Shown: positions 41,201-54,738, counted from the stretch's first letter. The stretch: DNA of 64,000 nt from Arthrobotrys musiformis (GCA_036971715.1 JAVHJL010000006.1:1054001-1118000), one strand, 5' to 3'. The notes: a model not told the origin generated them from the sequence alone. Program-made: numbers and translations.

Positions 41201-43161
41201 AAGAGCAAACATCTCGAGACATCTTGAATAGGCTGGTTTTCATGTATCTCCACCCTATGATCTTCTTAAGATAGCACGTATGTACGGTACATACAGGTTG
41301 CATTTGCATACATCAAACCTGCACGCCACCGGACTTTCTACCTCCACTACTAACACTTCAGCAAAACACCCTCCGGCCGGCCAGACCGGCCCATCGAAAG
41401 CTTAGGTGTGCAGACATATCATGAAACACGCGCGCCATTAAACCCACTCTTTCCATCACTTTAACGGGCCAGCTGACGATTAATAAGTCGTTAGCTTTAA
41501 CAATATCCATGTAAATTGCAATACTCTCACTGCAATAGCAGACCCTCTCTTAATATCGCTCGTGCCTTTAGCCTCGACTTCGTTTTTTGTTCTCGCTATC
41601 GACCGAGACGATTCGTGGCGCTTTGCTACGGTGCTTACAAGAGAGAAAAAATGTGGGTATACGTCCGTCAGACCTGGGGTTACACCAGGTATTCTGTGTC
41701 GGTCGGTTGTAACCCTGGGAGCACATGAAAAAGCAAGTCCCTAGTGGTATTGGCACGATTGGGAGAACAAGCAAAAAAGACACCAAAATTCCCTCGGCGT
41801 ATGTTGCACAGCGTCATAGCTGGAAGAAATCTTGCAGACTTGAGATAGGAAGAAGTCTTGGGTAAGCATAGTAGTAAGCAAGCCATTTATCGTTGCCCTG
41901 CACCTATCAATATACATTATCACCAGATCTCAGCAAAATACAGGATAGCCTCATCGATTAGAGAGAGCACGTTTACTGATATCTTAGTCTACCCGGAACC
42001 AACGGCATTCCATTCCTTAGATCTTCATCTAAATTCGAATCTTTCCTGCAGATTTTTGACAGGACCCTCGAATACCAACCCCATACCATGTTATCTGATA
42101 GTGCTCTTGCGAGGAGTATGCTGACCGAACAGCTTGACTTCGGATCTATCACAAATTTGCCGAAGACCAGCAATGTCGCGACACTCACAAAATTTACAAC
42201 CCGTCTAGCATTGATCCTGGCTCCCTTCTAGGCTCCCACTTAATTTTTTATTTTAATACAGGTCTAATCTATAAGCTTGTTGGTCTTGTCATGTCTTGTG
42301 TATCACAGGCTAAACACCAGCATCCTGTGGTCTGGCAAAAAATACTCCTAGGGCTAGCTCGTTTCCTTTGGGTGGAGGACCTCAACCTCTCGAGGAGACC
42401 CCCATGTCCGCATCAGCGCCTTGGTCGTAAGCTGTCCTTTTTCATAGTTTCGTCTAGTATAGATCCTTTGCCCGCTTGCGTTCTTTTTTCTTGTCCCGAC
42501 GGAGCGAGAAACGCCTCTTTTCACGTCCGGCTGACTTGGCGATGCTGGGATTACGTCGAACCCTGGCCATCTGTTTGATCCGATATGGTGTTGCGACATC
42601 TCTGCATCTTCGATCAGGTACCAGTGGATATCGACTAGATATCTCGAAATTATATTGGTCCTTCGAACAATCTGTATATTATCCGTATTCACTATTTTAA
42701 GTTTAAATTTCCAAACATCAGTGCGCGAATGCCGCCAGTTTTTCTTGCACACTCAAAAAGGGACAATCGAATCGGCCTGTGCTCTTTCATTGGTGTTTGG
42801 GAAGCAGCCGGTCTGTGCATTACCCGGCCGAGTCCGAGTCTGCCGGTCCTGATACGGCGCGGCCGCACATGTTTGACTATCGCGACTTTCAAGCCACAGA
42901 ACCCGCAGAACTCACCAAAAACCCACTGTCTCCACTGACAAGAACCTCAGGATATGCAATATAATCCATAAACCCGACGCCACGATTGCTCTTATGCACA
43001 TCTTCGCTGTTCCTGACGGCAAACGCACGATATATTAGACTCCACAGATCGTATTCCAAGCCTTCCATGCATTGTTCTAGAAAGAAACCATCCCACCCCG
43101 TTCAACGGCCTCATGATACGGCAATAGCGGACCCGGCGACGGCAGGTCGGTTGCGTGTTCA
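38251..43161. other. Long stretch without a supported gene
   Basis: Contains a T run of 21 bases (39661-39681), short TGTATG and TGCCA repeats (about 38449-38470 and 38686-38702), and many short frames on both strands without domains. A 50-codon frame from an ATG at about 40711 (Cys at TQCSCGRSS) is unconvincing. Confidence 0.45.
39661..39681. repeat. Poly-T run, 21 bases
   Basis: Uninterrupted T homopolymer directly after CCCGGCAAC. It could be a microsatellite or the tail of a retroposed copy on the minus strand; no element body was recognised beside it. Confidence 0.9.
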
Positions 43162-43663
43162 ATGCGCCCAGCTAGTTTCCTATTCCCCCTCCCCTTCTGC
43201 ACCGTGCTACAATTCCCGTATTCCTGGGAAGGGATGAAACAATTCAAGACCTCCCTCGGGCCTGAAAATCTAGCTCCAAAGGGCATCTCGAATGCCAAAT
43301 TTATCTTGGGTCCTTGGAGGGATAATTACCAGTACCAGGAGCACAAACGAAACGACCGAACCGAGGAAGAGCTGCATCGGCAACGCAGGAACCGGAAGGT
43401 GAGAACGTCAAAATGCGGAAGCTTCCCATTTTCCCATAACTTTTATTTTTTTGCCTATTTTCATTTTAAGAATTTTTCCTGCGAAATTTATAATTGTGGC
43501 TTGTGATAGTTTATTTCTTTTAAAGGTTTGGCATGTGTTGAGCTCGTCCATTGGGTTTCTGGAAGCTGCAAAAGCTTTGACGATGACATGGGTCTTGGCC
43601 GTTCGAATCAACTGCGGCATCACGAAAATTAGATGTCGAAAGAGGCATATGCAGGTTTTTTGA
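43162..43663 (+). other. Possible two-exon coding fragment
   Basis: A frame from the ATG at 43162 reaches AACCGGAAG before a GTGAGA donor (about 43399) and can be joined in phase to a segment beginning VWHVLSSSIGF after a TTTTAAAG acceptor (about 43526), ending with a stop at 43663. The first part has a polar, protein-like stretch (FKTSLGPENLAPKG, then a charged EELHRQRRNRK). No domain is recognised and the N-terminus is odd, so this may be chance. Confidence 0.2.
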
Positions 43664-46600
43664 TAAGGTTATTATCAGGCCAGTGTATTCTTGGATCAAA
43701 ATATTTGTTATATGTAATTTTGGAAGCTGTATGCGACTAGCATGTTGCAAATTAATGGCAGGAACGGCGCTGGTATATGCAGGCTCCACCGATTGCATTA
43801 CCCCTTCCCCGTGGGGACCCGTCCCCGGGAAGGCGACTCTATCAGAAAAAACATTTTTTATTTTTCGAATCCTGCGGTCTTATATTCATCCATTGACAAG
43901 GTCTGACCTGTTCCATGAAATCCCAAAACCAATTAACTGGGATTAAAAACAACTGTTGAAATCATTTTACAAACCAGATGTTAGACCAGTATTGCTTTGA
44001 TACCATGGATCAATGGTTCCAAGGGTATAGCTGTCCTTCCATAACCTTTAGATTACTTTACTATTCAGTCGTCTATGCTCTGTAGAGATCTACCCTCGTA
44101 CGATCGGTTTTGAAACTCTTTCAGGGGTTATGATACTTGAGAGCCGTTATATTCTGGGGGATATCCGCCACTTATTACTGTCGATGATCATAGCCTCAAA
44201 TGAGCATTTCCTTCACCCACCGGTCGCTTAGCAACAGTTCTCTTTGGTCAAAGAGGCTCGAGGATTATTAAATAAGTGCATCTGCACTCGAAATTAACAC
44301 AAAGGCCCAGCTCTATGAAAAAATAGCCTCATGTATTTTGAATAGATTTGCATGACCAACACTCCAAAGCCTTTAGCTTTCCCCCGCAATTTTAATCTCT
44401 ACCAGCGATATATATCTGTAGTTGATAAAGTTGTCTCTTGGCTTTCGGAGGTTGGTAAGCATCGATCGCAGCAGTGGTCATGGGATAACAGCGAATACGA
44501 TGCCCATACGATGTACGATTCGTATTTCAATATTTGTATATCTTAAACAGTCTAGCGGCGGTTATCATGGCCCACTCTCCGCAGCCACAAAAGAAACCAA
44601 AATCTTTAATACCGACGTAGTCTTCGAATTGACCAATCATCTTTCTGTTCTAAAAGTCTACATCTCAATACCAGTAGCATAGGTATATCGAGACGATCAA
44701 CCCTCGCTATCGATAACCTTGATCGAGGCCATCACATCAAGTACCCTGTCCTAGGTATCTGTGCATAGAGCGCATGCACTTACGAGAGTGGTCTCGTGGT
44801 ATTGATATGTAGATACATCCATCCTCCACCAAAAGATCCTAGGATCTGACTTGGCCAATCCGCATGCGTATCCTCTAGACATCACTAGTGCCGCTAGCCC
44901 GAGAGAGAGAGAAAAACGGCCGTTTGTCCAAGTTTTTAGGGTGGATGCTTATCAGAGCCTATTTCCGATTCGAACGATCGAATTCAAGCACGCCCTAAGC
45001 CTGCATGTATGTGATGTCTACAGCGACTGTTTCTTGCTTTTGGAACTTCGAAACTAGCTTTAGCGTCAAAGCGCAGCTCTTCGGGACCCACATTTTCCCC
45101 CTCCCCACATTTCGGATTGGTAGCCTTATTTAGTCTAGTGCAGCGCAAAAAGGGACCCACTAGTTAGTTTACTCTGATCTCTTTTTTCTGCGTGAAGGGA
45201 AAAAACTGCACAAGGTAAAAAGTTCCCGAACTTTGGAGCCGAAGGAAAGTTTTATGGGTGGCGTTTGAAAGTGTATGTACGAACTGCGTAGGTAAGGTAG
45301 CAAGAGCCCGCAGTGGGGATAATCAAAGAGAAACTAGGCTACAGAACCACCTACGCAACGAAAAACAAAAAAACCGTTACTGCTAGATTTCTGGTATCGT
45401 CAGCAAAGACAGCCCATCCAAGCCATTTGAGCTCCTTCCATGAAAAATTTCTAGAATAAACTTTTTTTGCTTATGGGGAACTGTTTCTCCAGAAATGAGT
45501 TAGTCCGTGATGGCAAAAAGATGAGGTGATCTTCGTGGTTTCGGTTTCGAGATTTTTTTGTGATAATACAATATACGTCATTCTTGGGGATCTCCGAGTT
45601 TGGATGGGGTTCTTTTGGTGGGGTGTTTTCAGCTGGATGGGAAAGATTTCGGGGCTTGAAGAAATCCAACATGCAACAGAGTTCCTCCATCAGCAATCTA
45701 TTTCTCCACAAAAAATCAAGGTTTTGAATTTGTATGGCCACATGATGGTCTCTGCTTAGTGATCTGTGGATCTGGATTATGGATTAATATTCTGCGGGAC
45801 AGCCGAAGTCCAATGAATGGATAGGGAATTGCAAACCTCGAGCGTCGTATTGATTTGGTGTGGAAGCTTGTTTGTGGTAGACCTCTAGACAACACAGATG
45901 AGTGGATTGCTGGTTGACAGGGGTGGATTCTATGGTTACACAGTATTATATGATTGATATGGCATCTGCCGTAGATGTTCGAGGCGCTCGACGTGGAGGC
46001 AAAATTTGATTCTTCTTAGTTTCGGAACAAATATTATGGAGAGAGCTAAACTTTGACTGGCTTTATAGCACCTTTGTGTTTACTCGTTAAATGTTGTAAA
46101 CTCCGAAATCCTCTTCTGGAAAGTCTTTCGACATGAATTCGCATCTACTAATGTACGATGCACCTTCATATGTCGTCCTTAACCTTTAAGGTCAATGTTA
46201 CTATTTTTCTTATTTCAAAGCGCTATCCTTGAGTATTCCTACAATAGTAAACTTATCAACTCCCAATTTGCAGTTCACTAAGTTAGCTATCGAACGCGAA
46301 TAAAGACTACTATCAAATTTATATACCCCGGAGCTAAAGAATTAACTGCAAGACGGGGATATCCCACGGCAGTCCCCAGATCTACCAGTCTACCATGGAT
46401 TTGTTTCCTGCATTACGAATACCTGGTAATGGAACCCGTTGTAAGACCCCTTCTACAGGCCAACCTTGCAACTGTCTTGATTCACTCAGGCTTCTGTATA
46501 CCGGTTACGGCGGGTTGGGTAGCGTCGTCCGGCGAGGACTTTATCTCGGGGACCAAGACTGGAAGGACCTGTAGACCTGATATTCCCCGGTAACCCCAGA

Positions 46601-49600
46601 AGGTGGTCTGCAGATCTATATCATATAGGCTTTTCACAAAGTCCCCGTGTGTCTAGGAGTATAAATATTAATACACAACCCTTTCTCGTTTTCGTTGAGT
46701 GCATAAATTTACAATCTCCGATGCAAATGTTCGAAATAAGTCTATGATATCTTTCCTCCCTAGTACCGATTATATGACTGTCCTATAAACATAAGAAACG
46801 CCGGGAATCCTCTTAGTTACTCGTTGGGTGGAATAGCCAATCGAGATTACAAGATATAGTACTTATCAACAAAGTGCGATATCTATACGTCCCAGAACCG
46901 GAACCCTCCTTCGTTCGATCTCGCTTAGGCCTCGTGTAACGATCGTCTATATCCGGCCGAACTACATTCCAGGTACTCTATGTCCATGTGTTTAGGCGAA
47001 TACGAATTAACTCCGTATTTCATTTTGGGCATATGCATTCAAATATTCAACCTAGTTCACAGCGGAGCTTCAGTTGAGGGATCATAACTAATATAATCAA
47101 TATAGCATCTACCTGCAATTTATCAATTTGAGGTTCAATATAGTATATCGCGCCCTATGCGTCTTATGAAGGTTCATGAGTTCAAACATGTATACGTACT
47201 AGTACATAGCTTGGTCCTTGGATGCGGGGATTAACAATACTGCCACAATGATAGGCAATTTTTAGTTAAGAAGGCTATCTACGAACACGCCTTCGGAGGA
47301 AGCCTGGTAAATAGAACTTTAGGAGAAGCTTCGACGCCCTTCAAATTCCAGACTTCAAATTTACAAGGCTTGTATGAATTATCATATTGACTGCAAGGGT
47401 TCATTGATCTACGCCTTGATTCACGAGCGCTGCCCAAATGTGCAACAACATTGCAATTCTCAACATCGGTGTAGAATTTTGTGTTGGTCGACTTTACATT
47501 GGCCATTGGTCTTAAAAATCATCTGGTTTAACCGCGCAAAAATCGTGAAAATTTCGACTGGCCTGTTTCGGTCACCAGTCTGATCACAAAGTCCGGGCAT
47601 TGACTGAGGGGTTTGTGGGGTCGTTTGCAACGTCACGTTCGAGGAAAGTGAGGTTGACCTGCAATGTTACGGTGGAGGAAAGTGGGGTCCAATCCTTGTC
47701 TGAGAAGGAAAAAGAAAACGATGTCTGTCGGGTTTACGAATTTGTGCATGTGGGTTGTTGAGCTAGGATATCCCTGGAAAAACTGAAAAATTGAGACTTC
47801 ACAGTTTGACATGCATGTGGCGTCTGTGTCGAAGCTTAGCTTATTGCAATACAATTTTTTTTGACAGGTGGTGGTGTTCCCAGACATCCAGAGGCGAGTC
47901 TGGTTCCTGGCCTAAAGTCGGCCGAACTCTTCGGGGAGTTCCTTTGTGCAGCCAGGGCTAGTGGGGTTCAAATTTTGTGTGTGACTAGGGATTGATAAGC
48001 CATCTCCGTGCCGGCCGGTGACTCGGCATTGGCACAACTGAAATCCTCAAATTAGTGCTTATGAATATAACCGTTTTCGAAAATTTGTTCTAGAAGCTGA
48101 ACTGTGCGTGGAGCCAATGGCGCGCTGGTCCCTTGCAGCGCCTAGCCAACCTTTGAAACATCGATATCTTAACTTTGCTCAACCTGACCAATTGGTATTG
48201 TCAATTCAAACGTAATTATTTCAACCAAAGCGTGATATAGTGCCTATCACCGATCGATAATGTCTTGCAGAGTATGCATAACGAAGGTCCAAGCTCAACC
48301 GTTTACCTCGCATCGAGATTTCAAGGTACACGAATGTTCCTAATGTTCCTGTCGATCGCGACAATCAGAAAGCGGTTCCGAGATGCCCCATCAGGTACAG
48401 CTCATACCAATGACAAGCCACCCCAGGGATATCACATGTGAATCGTACACCGATCGTACATGCCCCCCATATTGCCCGCATCTAGAGCTCCATAGCCCTG
48501 GTCCTTGCTGTCGATCCAGAAGCCTGCATTCAAGGTCTCACAACAGCAACCACGTAGCGCTATGGCCAAATGTTGGAATTTCTCTGGGGAATATTCGAAA
48601 TAGCTTCTTATTAAGGGGAAATGTGTCGGTTCCTTGCTTCTTACCCTGCTTGATCACATACAAGGGACAAATCATGGAGTACTCCGGCTGGAATATGCAA
48701 CAGCGGGGTAGTATTTCTGTTGGCGGGGCCCCAAGGCGAACTGTGCACACCTATGCAAGGGCTGTGAATCCTATTGCCGTCAAAATACGAATTGAACTTG
48801 AAGGATTCGAGGTCATGAGACACGTATAGCGTGCGTTAGCTCGGTTTGCCATATTCTCTGCATATCTGGCTCCGATTATCTGAGGAAATACGTGGCGTGA
48901 TGATCTTGGATTGTGTTTGGAGAGATCATTCCGGCCAACAGCTCGCGGGGTTGACGGAGATTGGTATGTTGGCTATATTCTAATTTCGACTTCGAAATCT
49001 TGTGGCTGGGAGTTTGAGGTTTCTTAATTGATGTATATCTTTCGGTTTCCCCTCGTTCGACTTAGATTTGCGGATTTAGGACTGGGTAGTAAGATTAGGG
49101 AGTCGAATTTGTGGAGCTGGGGTTGACTCTAGGAAATTTGGGCCGTCATAGGGAATTAGTCGGATTCAGCGTTAACGCGTTGGATCCAGTGCCAATTCAC
49201 CGGTCGAGATCTTTGGACCGAAAATGATCCCGTCGAAGCACCAAGTACTGGGATATCTATAGCTTTTGTATAGGCCTCTAGTTTCCATACTCTGTGCAAA
49301 ATTCGTCGAATATTAATATAAATGCTGTTTTTATAGGGTACGATTAGGTATGTGGCCGACTGGGCTGCCATTGCTTTATATATGGCCATCCAACTTCATC
49401 GAACCGAATACTACAGTGACATTTTGCCGGACCCCATGGGGAATACCCGATTGTCTCGGCTAAAATCTTAGTTCTGTCGTCGCATATAGTCCGTAGTTTG
49501 TAGACGGACACACGTATCAGGAAGTTGCCAAATCCATCTATCCCCGTCTTGTAGCCCTAAACCGGCTAAACCACAACCCAAGCTTAAGCTTAAGTAAGAA

Positions 49601-52600
49601 TGTATCAAAAAATAATCGGATGGATTGCGAGCACCTCGTTAATGGCGAAATGCACATCGGCCCGCAGTTCGGAATATATGCGAAGAGAAAGTTTGAAACC
49701 TCGTCTATGGAGAGTCCTTTGGGGGGTTTGAAGTCCGGGTCATATCGCACCTTCGGAATATTTTTTGGAGCTCCATAGATGATACCTGGTGCTCGGGACC
49801 TGCAAGTACAAGGTGTGATTTACCCTTCACCACGGCACAAGGGACGTTCCTGGTATACATTCGGTGTGGTTGCTGCGCTTTGGCTAGCCTGATGTATATG
49901 TCGGTTAACCCTCCTGACATATCCATATTGCATTGGTTCGTCGAGATCTCGAGAAACCTAAACAATATTACATGGCTGTTCAACTCCGTCAACAAAACAC
50001 ATAATCAATCCATATCAAACTACTAATACAATCGATATTTGTCTATCAGTTCTATTTATTGAACCTAGTTACGTATGAGGAACGGTATAACAGATACCAA
50101 AATACTAAATCCCGCGTGACACATTGAAATGCGACCAACACATCTATAAACATATAAATAGAGTATGAAACCTTGATTGGGCGTGTTTCGGTGAAACGGA
50201 TTAGATCCACCGCAGAGATAATAGCCCAATCCTTGGGCTAGGTAAGCGTCGCGGTAACATACCTTAACGTATGACTTTAATATTGTTACTGGCACTAGGG
50301 TAAGACGAAGGATTAATATTACGTATCTTGACAGCCGGCAACGCGCTATCAGAGTCTAACATGTTGGATTTTTCGACATACCCTAGCCCTCGTCGATACA
50401 ATTGTGACATGCGTCTAGACATCAAGAGATCGACATATTAGATTTCTACCAGCTCCTCTAGGCTGCCATTTGCTCCGTTTATTGCCACTTTGATTAGAAT
50501 AATATCAAGCTGCCTTCTTGATCCTTTATATTTTTAATTTAACAGAAAATCTCAATGCCGATATGCATGTTTGGATTTATCTTGAGGTTAAACTTAGGAA
50601 TACGGAACCGAAAATTGCAATATTGGCGCACTAGAGTTGAATGGATCTGACACTCTCAAGCATGCACAGAGGGGCGACTATTGTCCGGTACGCGGATAAA
50701 ATGGGTTACACTTAGATCTGACGGCTATCCTGTAGATCAGTGTAAGGGCGGAAAGGGTGCCCCTTACTTCGACGAGGCTGATTGTGCTGAGAAAATAGAC
50801 AGCACTTCACGTGGAGTGGTTTCCGTGCCGGAAGTTGGGATTATTTCTTGGGCGAGCACAAAGCAAGGGGTAGTATCGCCGTGGGGTGAAAACTATGAGG
50901 GGGTTGGGGGTCAATTGATCAAAGGGGTCGGTGAAGTAGCTAATTAGACATACTTTCTTGTTGGGGAGCTCGAGCTCTGTCTTTTGATGAGACACAAGGT
51001 GTGGCAATTATTGCATTCTTCTGCTTCTAGATTTGAGAAAATACGCAATTGTGGATCGTACACATTAGGTCGGCCAGTTACTGGGTAGACGTAATGTCGA
51101 CATCGACCATGAGAACGGTAGGACTAACTTCAGCTGAAACTTTTATGTGGGACTTGAAATTCATCCTCCATATGCATATTTGTATTTCCCTCCCTGTAGG
51201 TTTAATGATATTAATGCTAATGTTGGCATGCTATTGTAACTAGAATTAACTCTCTAATGCATATTCGGGTTGCTTGTCTGTATACTCCACAGGATATTTG
51301 GTTCCACGGGAATCCCTGGACTCTGTTATCTTTGCTATCCCGAGGCCGAATTAGCCCCTTCTATTCGCTAATCTCGTTGTAAGCTCCCGGGAATTCCGCT
51401 TGTACGAGTGGTCCCTGAGCTGCGAACTTCCGGTCGGGAAAGTTTGTGGCACAGTTTTGAAAATGATGCGCTCGTCTGAACTCAATACCATTTTTTGGGA
51501 CTCGTGTAACGCGGCGTCATGGAAGATCCCTCGAAAAATATTCCATATTCCTCACTTTTCTGTAACCCAGTGACGACATCTAAATCAAACCTACTTCGTT
51601 TAACAGTTGACTGTGATGGTTGGGAGATGGCAAGTTAATGGATCATGGCATTTTAGCCCGTTTGCTCGGCTTCGACCTTATGATACAACATTGCATTGGA
51701 GACCAAGGCTTCCGAGTCCATAACCCCTGCCAGTTTCTGTAAGCGATTACTCGATATTATGACACTGAGGTTACACAAAGTAGGCACCAGACATCCATTC
51801 CTAGGCCATGGCTGCAGATGACAGTGGCACAAAAGCGCCCAGTAAGTCATCCGTTCCAATCGGCAAAGAACAGAAATGAGACACGGCACGGTGTACTGTT
51901 GTTACGGCATGAAGCCAACAGTTGGCGGGAAGAAGAACAAAGTTATGGCTAAAAAAAGCCCAAGACATTAGTGGTCTAGCGATTGTTGGGTGTTACTATA
52001 GTGTAAAATACGGAAATGAATGTCGCAGTAGGTTTTCTCGGGCGTGAGCTCTGCTATTTCGAAATGTGGTCCTTGGGAGGTTGTGGGTATACGGACTGCG
52101 TGAGTAATTTGTGTGGTACCGGTCTAGTGTGGAATCGATGTAAACCGGGAAGCATCGAATAACGGTACTTCGATTAGTGTAACTCTTTGTACCCAAGGAA
52201 CCTTTCAAGAGCGGATCCGCGGAAGTATCGCAATGGATCTTTCCATCATGGCTCGCCTCTGGATATCATTATTTATGGTCGACGACATGCCAACACCAAA
52301 TCGAGAGAGCGCCCCCTGCTACAGTTTACATACATACGCCACCAGCATGAGCGACCCGTTTATTGACAATTTCTGGAAGTTGAAATATAGGGGCCCCTGT
52401 TATCTCGTAAACTAGATGCTACTGTGTCTGGGCCCCTGGGGTTATACTGATAAATTGTAGTCTATTTTTGTGAAGAGTTACAAGGCATATGCGAATCGCG
52501 AATTGACCGAACTTAACCCTTTCTTAGTCTCGTACTAAGTAGTTTTGTTGGCGCTCTTCAAACAGAAATTTCAATATATAAGTTCCACTGGGAACGAAAC

Positions 52601-53319
52601 GAAGTTCCACTTATATTGATCTAAACTTTTGATTATTCATGGATCTCGATGCTCTAGAGGCGGCAACTAGTCAACGTGGTTTATAATTATAGTCCATGCA
52701 TATACATGCACGCAATTAAACTAATAAAAGATCTAGGCTAGCTAGCCTATGGTAGAATGTTCCGAATTCTTTAGGCATACGAGATAATGAATATGTATTG
52801 ATAGGCCTGATAAACTTGGAATACCATATACCTGGCATGCTACTGTCATGGGCTCCACAAAGAGCACTTGATGTACATCATAGGAAGCGACTGGGGTGCG
52901 AATTTCGAACCGATAAAAAATATTTGCCTAAGCCGCATGCGTCTATAGCTATATTCGCACACTAGATCTATTAGAATTGGGAGAGGTTTTAAATTTAGCA
53001 TTGTGATCTTTAATCTTGACGAATTAGCGCTATAGCACCAGCATCGTCACATAAGAGTCTCCATAGAAACGTAGATATATATTGTTTCAGTGTCACCATA
53101 GTCATAATAATGCCAGCCGAGACACTAGCACTTAGTTATAGAGTGACTGCTCCATACCCTAATCAATAGTTTGAAATAGGAGTTCCTAGTTAGTATCACA
53201 GCTAGGAGCAAGAAGAACTGATTGCTCTTAAGATCCTTGCGCTTGGAGATGAGGATACAATATTCAATCACGAGGTGATATATTTCAATTTAGTGGAAGC
53301 AACCCTCTCGCCTACAACT
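43664..53319. other. Gene desert of about 10 kb
   Basis: No gene supported on either strand. Frames are short and many begin at TTG or GTG. The ATG-started 148-codon frame at 48383-48829 (plus) has no domain and uneven composition. No terminal repeats, reverse-transcriptase or transposase motifs were recognised. A 16-bp perfect palindrome (TAGGCTAGCTAGCCTA) lies at 52734-52749. Confidence 0.45.
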
Positions 53320-53394
53320 GCTTATATAGCTTATGCTTATATAGCTTATGCTTATATAGCTTATGCTTATATAACTTATGCTTATATAGCTTAT
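53320..53394. repeat. Tandem repeat, five 15-bp units
   Basis: Five adjacent copies of GCTTATATAGCTTAT; units 1, 2, 3 and 5 are identical and unit 4 has one G-to-A change (ATAACTT for ATAGCTT). Each unit itself is built of related GCTTAT / ATAGCTTAT parts. It is a minisatellite in a region without genes. Confidence 0.95.
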
Positions 53395-54222
53395 CAGGCT
53401 TCGTCTTTATAATTTAGGGCCTAAACCATACATTTATGCCATACAAACTAGCGCTATATACTTCTAAATATCATGATTGGAGGTACGAACTGCATTATTC
53501 CCATTGGTTAAGTAATTTTTAAGGCGAAAGGTACATAGACTGTCACAAAATAGCAAATACCTAGTAAGTGTAAGTTTTATGCGTAATGTCCCCTCAGCTC
53601 CTAGTAGTAGCTGGGCAAAATCCACTTGCGCAAGGCGAACCCTTTCGTTGGTCTCTGCCTCCAAATCCACTCGCTCATCCTGCGAGCATATTTGAATTTG
53701 CGCGGCTTCCTCGATAGCTAACCGCACAACCCATCTGGTATGTTTTGTGTTTTATGATATCATAAGCTAGATATTCTTTTTGTCGATGGGGTGGTTGGTA
53801 GGGTATCGAGAAATTGATCCTTCCATCCCTACATCAAAACCATCACGTCAATTTGCTGTTCAGTCGACCTTGAAACCATCAGCTCGAAATACTCCCGCAA
53901 ACGCCACCACACCTACCATCGAAGTTTGGGACGAGACCTTCCCCGTCGACGTCGCTACCCTATTCATTGAAATCCATAGGATCCTAGGAATTGGTAAGGG
54001 CACATCAACAAACGACTACCTAGTATCAAGTTCTAACCCTCTCTCTCTTGTGCTCTTAGACTCCAGCGAAGTCAAAACACGAACACCGCTCTGCGGAACC
54101 CCATCGATATTACTAGTCCAAAACCGAGGTATGTTAAAGTACATCCAAATGTCCTTATATGTATATACAGCGGGGGTAGCTGATATCGCAGTCACACCTA
54201 GAGCCTTAACCTCTAAAGAAAA
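53395..54222. other. Intergenic with exon-like pieces on both strands
   Basis: Minus strand, about 53765-53565: an open helical-looking segment (WVVRLAIEEAAQIQICSQDE then ERVRLAQVDFAQLLLGAEG) starting after a possible acceptor. Plus strand: ATG at 53786, open to 53993, then a good-looking intron (GTAAGG..TTCTAAC..CTCTTAG, 53994-54059) and a second open piece to 54128 with a GTATGT donor. The plus pieces could be upstream exons of the next gene, but no acceptor joins them to its frame. Confidence 0.3.
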
Positions 54223-54738
54223 ATGTGCATCACAACCTATCGCTTTGTTGGGTGTCGCCGTGTTAACGTTGGGAGGGCGAACGATCACATCTATATCCTC
54301 CATAGGCAAACAAACATCGCCAATGCGGTTCGCTGTGGCTGCACTCAAACACGCCAAGTCTGGGGGCGTGAGGCGTGTCCTTTCTGTCTGAAGCAAATCT
54401 TGCTTCAAATCCAACTTCAACAAACTGTTCTCGACGAAGCGGAGTCGGACGAAGACGTTGAATTGGATTACCGCCTGTCTTCTGTCTTTTATGACAGTGA
54501 CGACCCAAATGGCAAGATGTCGCCTAAGGAGGCTGACGAGAAACGCGCCCAGGCCCAGGCCCGTAGGGAGGAGCGCTATACTTCTGCGCCCAAACCAACC
54601 AATGTCCCTGGCCAGATTGCCGACGGGTCTGATCAATCAAATACATTGGAAACAGTCGTGAATGAACTTGAACGCCTCGGCCTGACAACTGCGCAGAACC
54701 CAGAGACAATCCCTGATCGTCCTGCCCCTGGGACCTAA
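54223..54738 (+). CDS. Small Cys-containing hypothetical protein, possibly zinc-binding
   Basis: Single-exon frame of 171 residues from the ATG at 54223. It starts MCITTYRFVGC and has later RCGC and CPFC pairs plus a His, a spacing compatible with one zinc site. The C-terminal half is charged and polar (VLDEAESDEDVELDY, then KEADEKRAQAQARREER) and looks like genuine disordered tail. Exon-like pieces at 53786-54128 precede it, but a frame mismatch argues they are separate, or that an exon was missed. Its first residues resemble those of the 100-residue protein at 13831-14133. Function unknown. The 206-codon antisense frame is judged a shadow. Confidence 0.6.
   Translation: MCITTYRFVGCRRVNVGRANDHIYILHRQTNIANAVRCGCTQTRQVWGREACPFCLKQILLQIQLQQTVLDEAESDEDVELDYRLSSVFYDSDDPNGKMSPKEADEKRAQAQARREERYTSAPKPTNVPGQIADGSDQSNTLETVVNELERLGLTTAQNPETIPDRPAPGT

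Noticed and set aside
48383..48829. 148-codon plus-strand frame with an ATG
   Set aside because: Residue composition is uneven and I see no family, signal or intron; kept only as part of the gene-desert description.
52734..52749. 16-bp palindrome TAGGCTAGCTAGCCTA as a possible regulatory site
   Set aside because: Isolated, with no nearby gene; palindromes of this size occur by chance in AT-rich DNA.
54016..54636. 206-codon minus-strand frame over the Cys protein gene
   Set aside because: No domain, and the plus strand has the better Cys pattern and tail composition.
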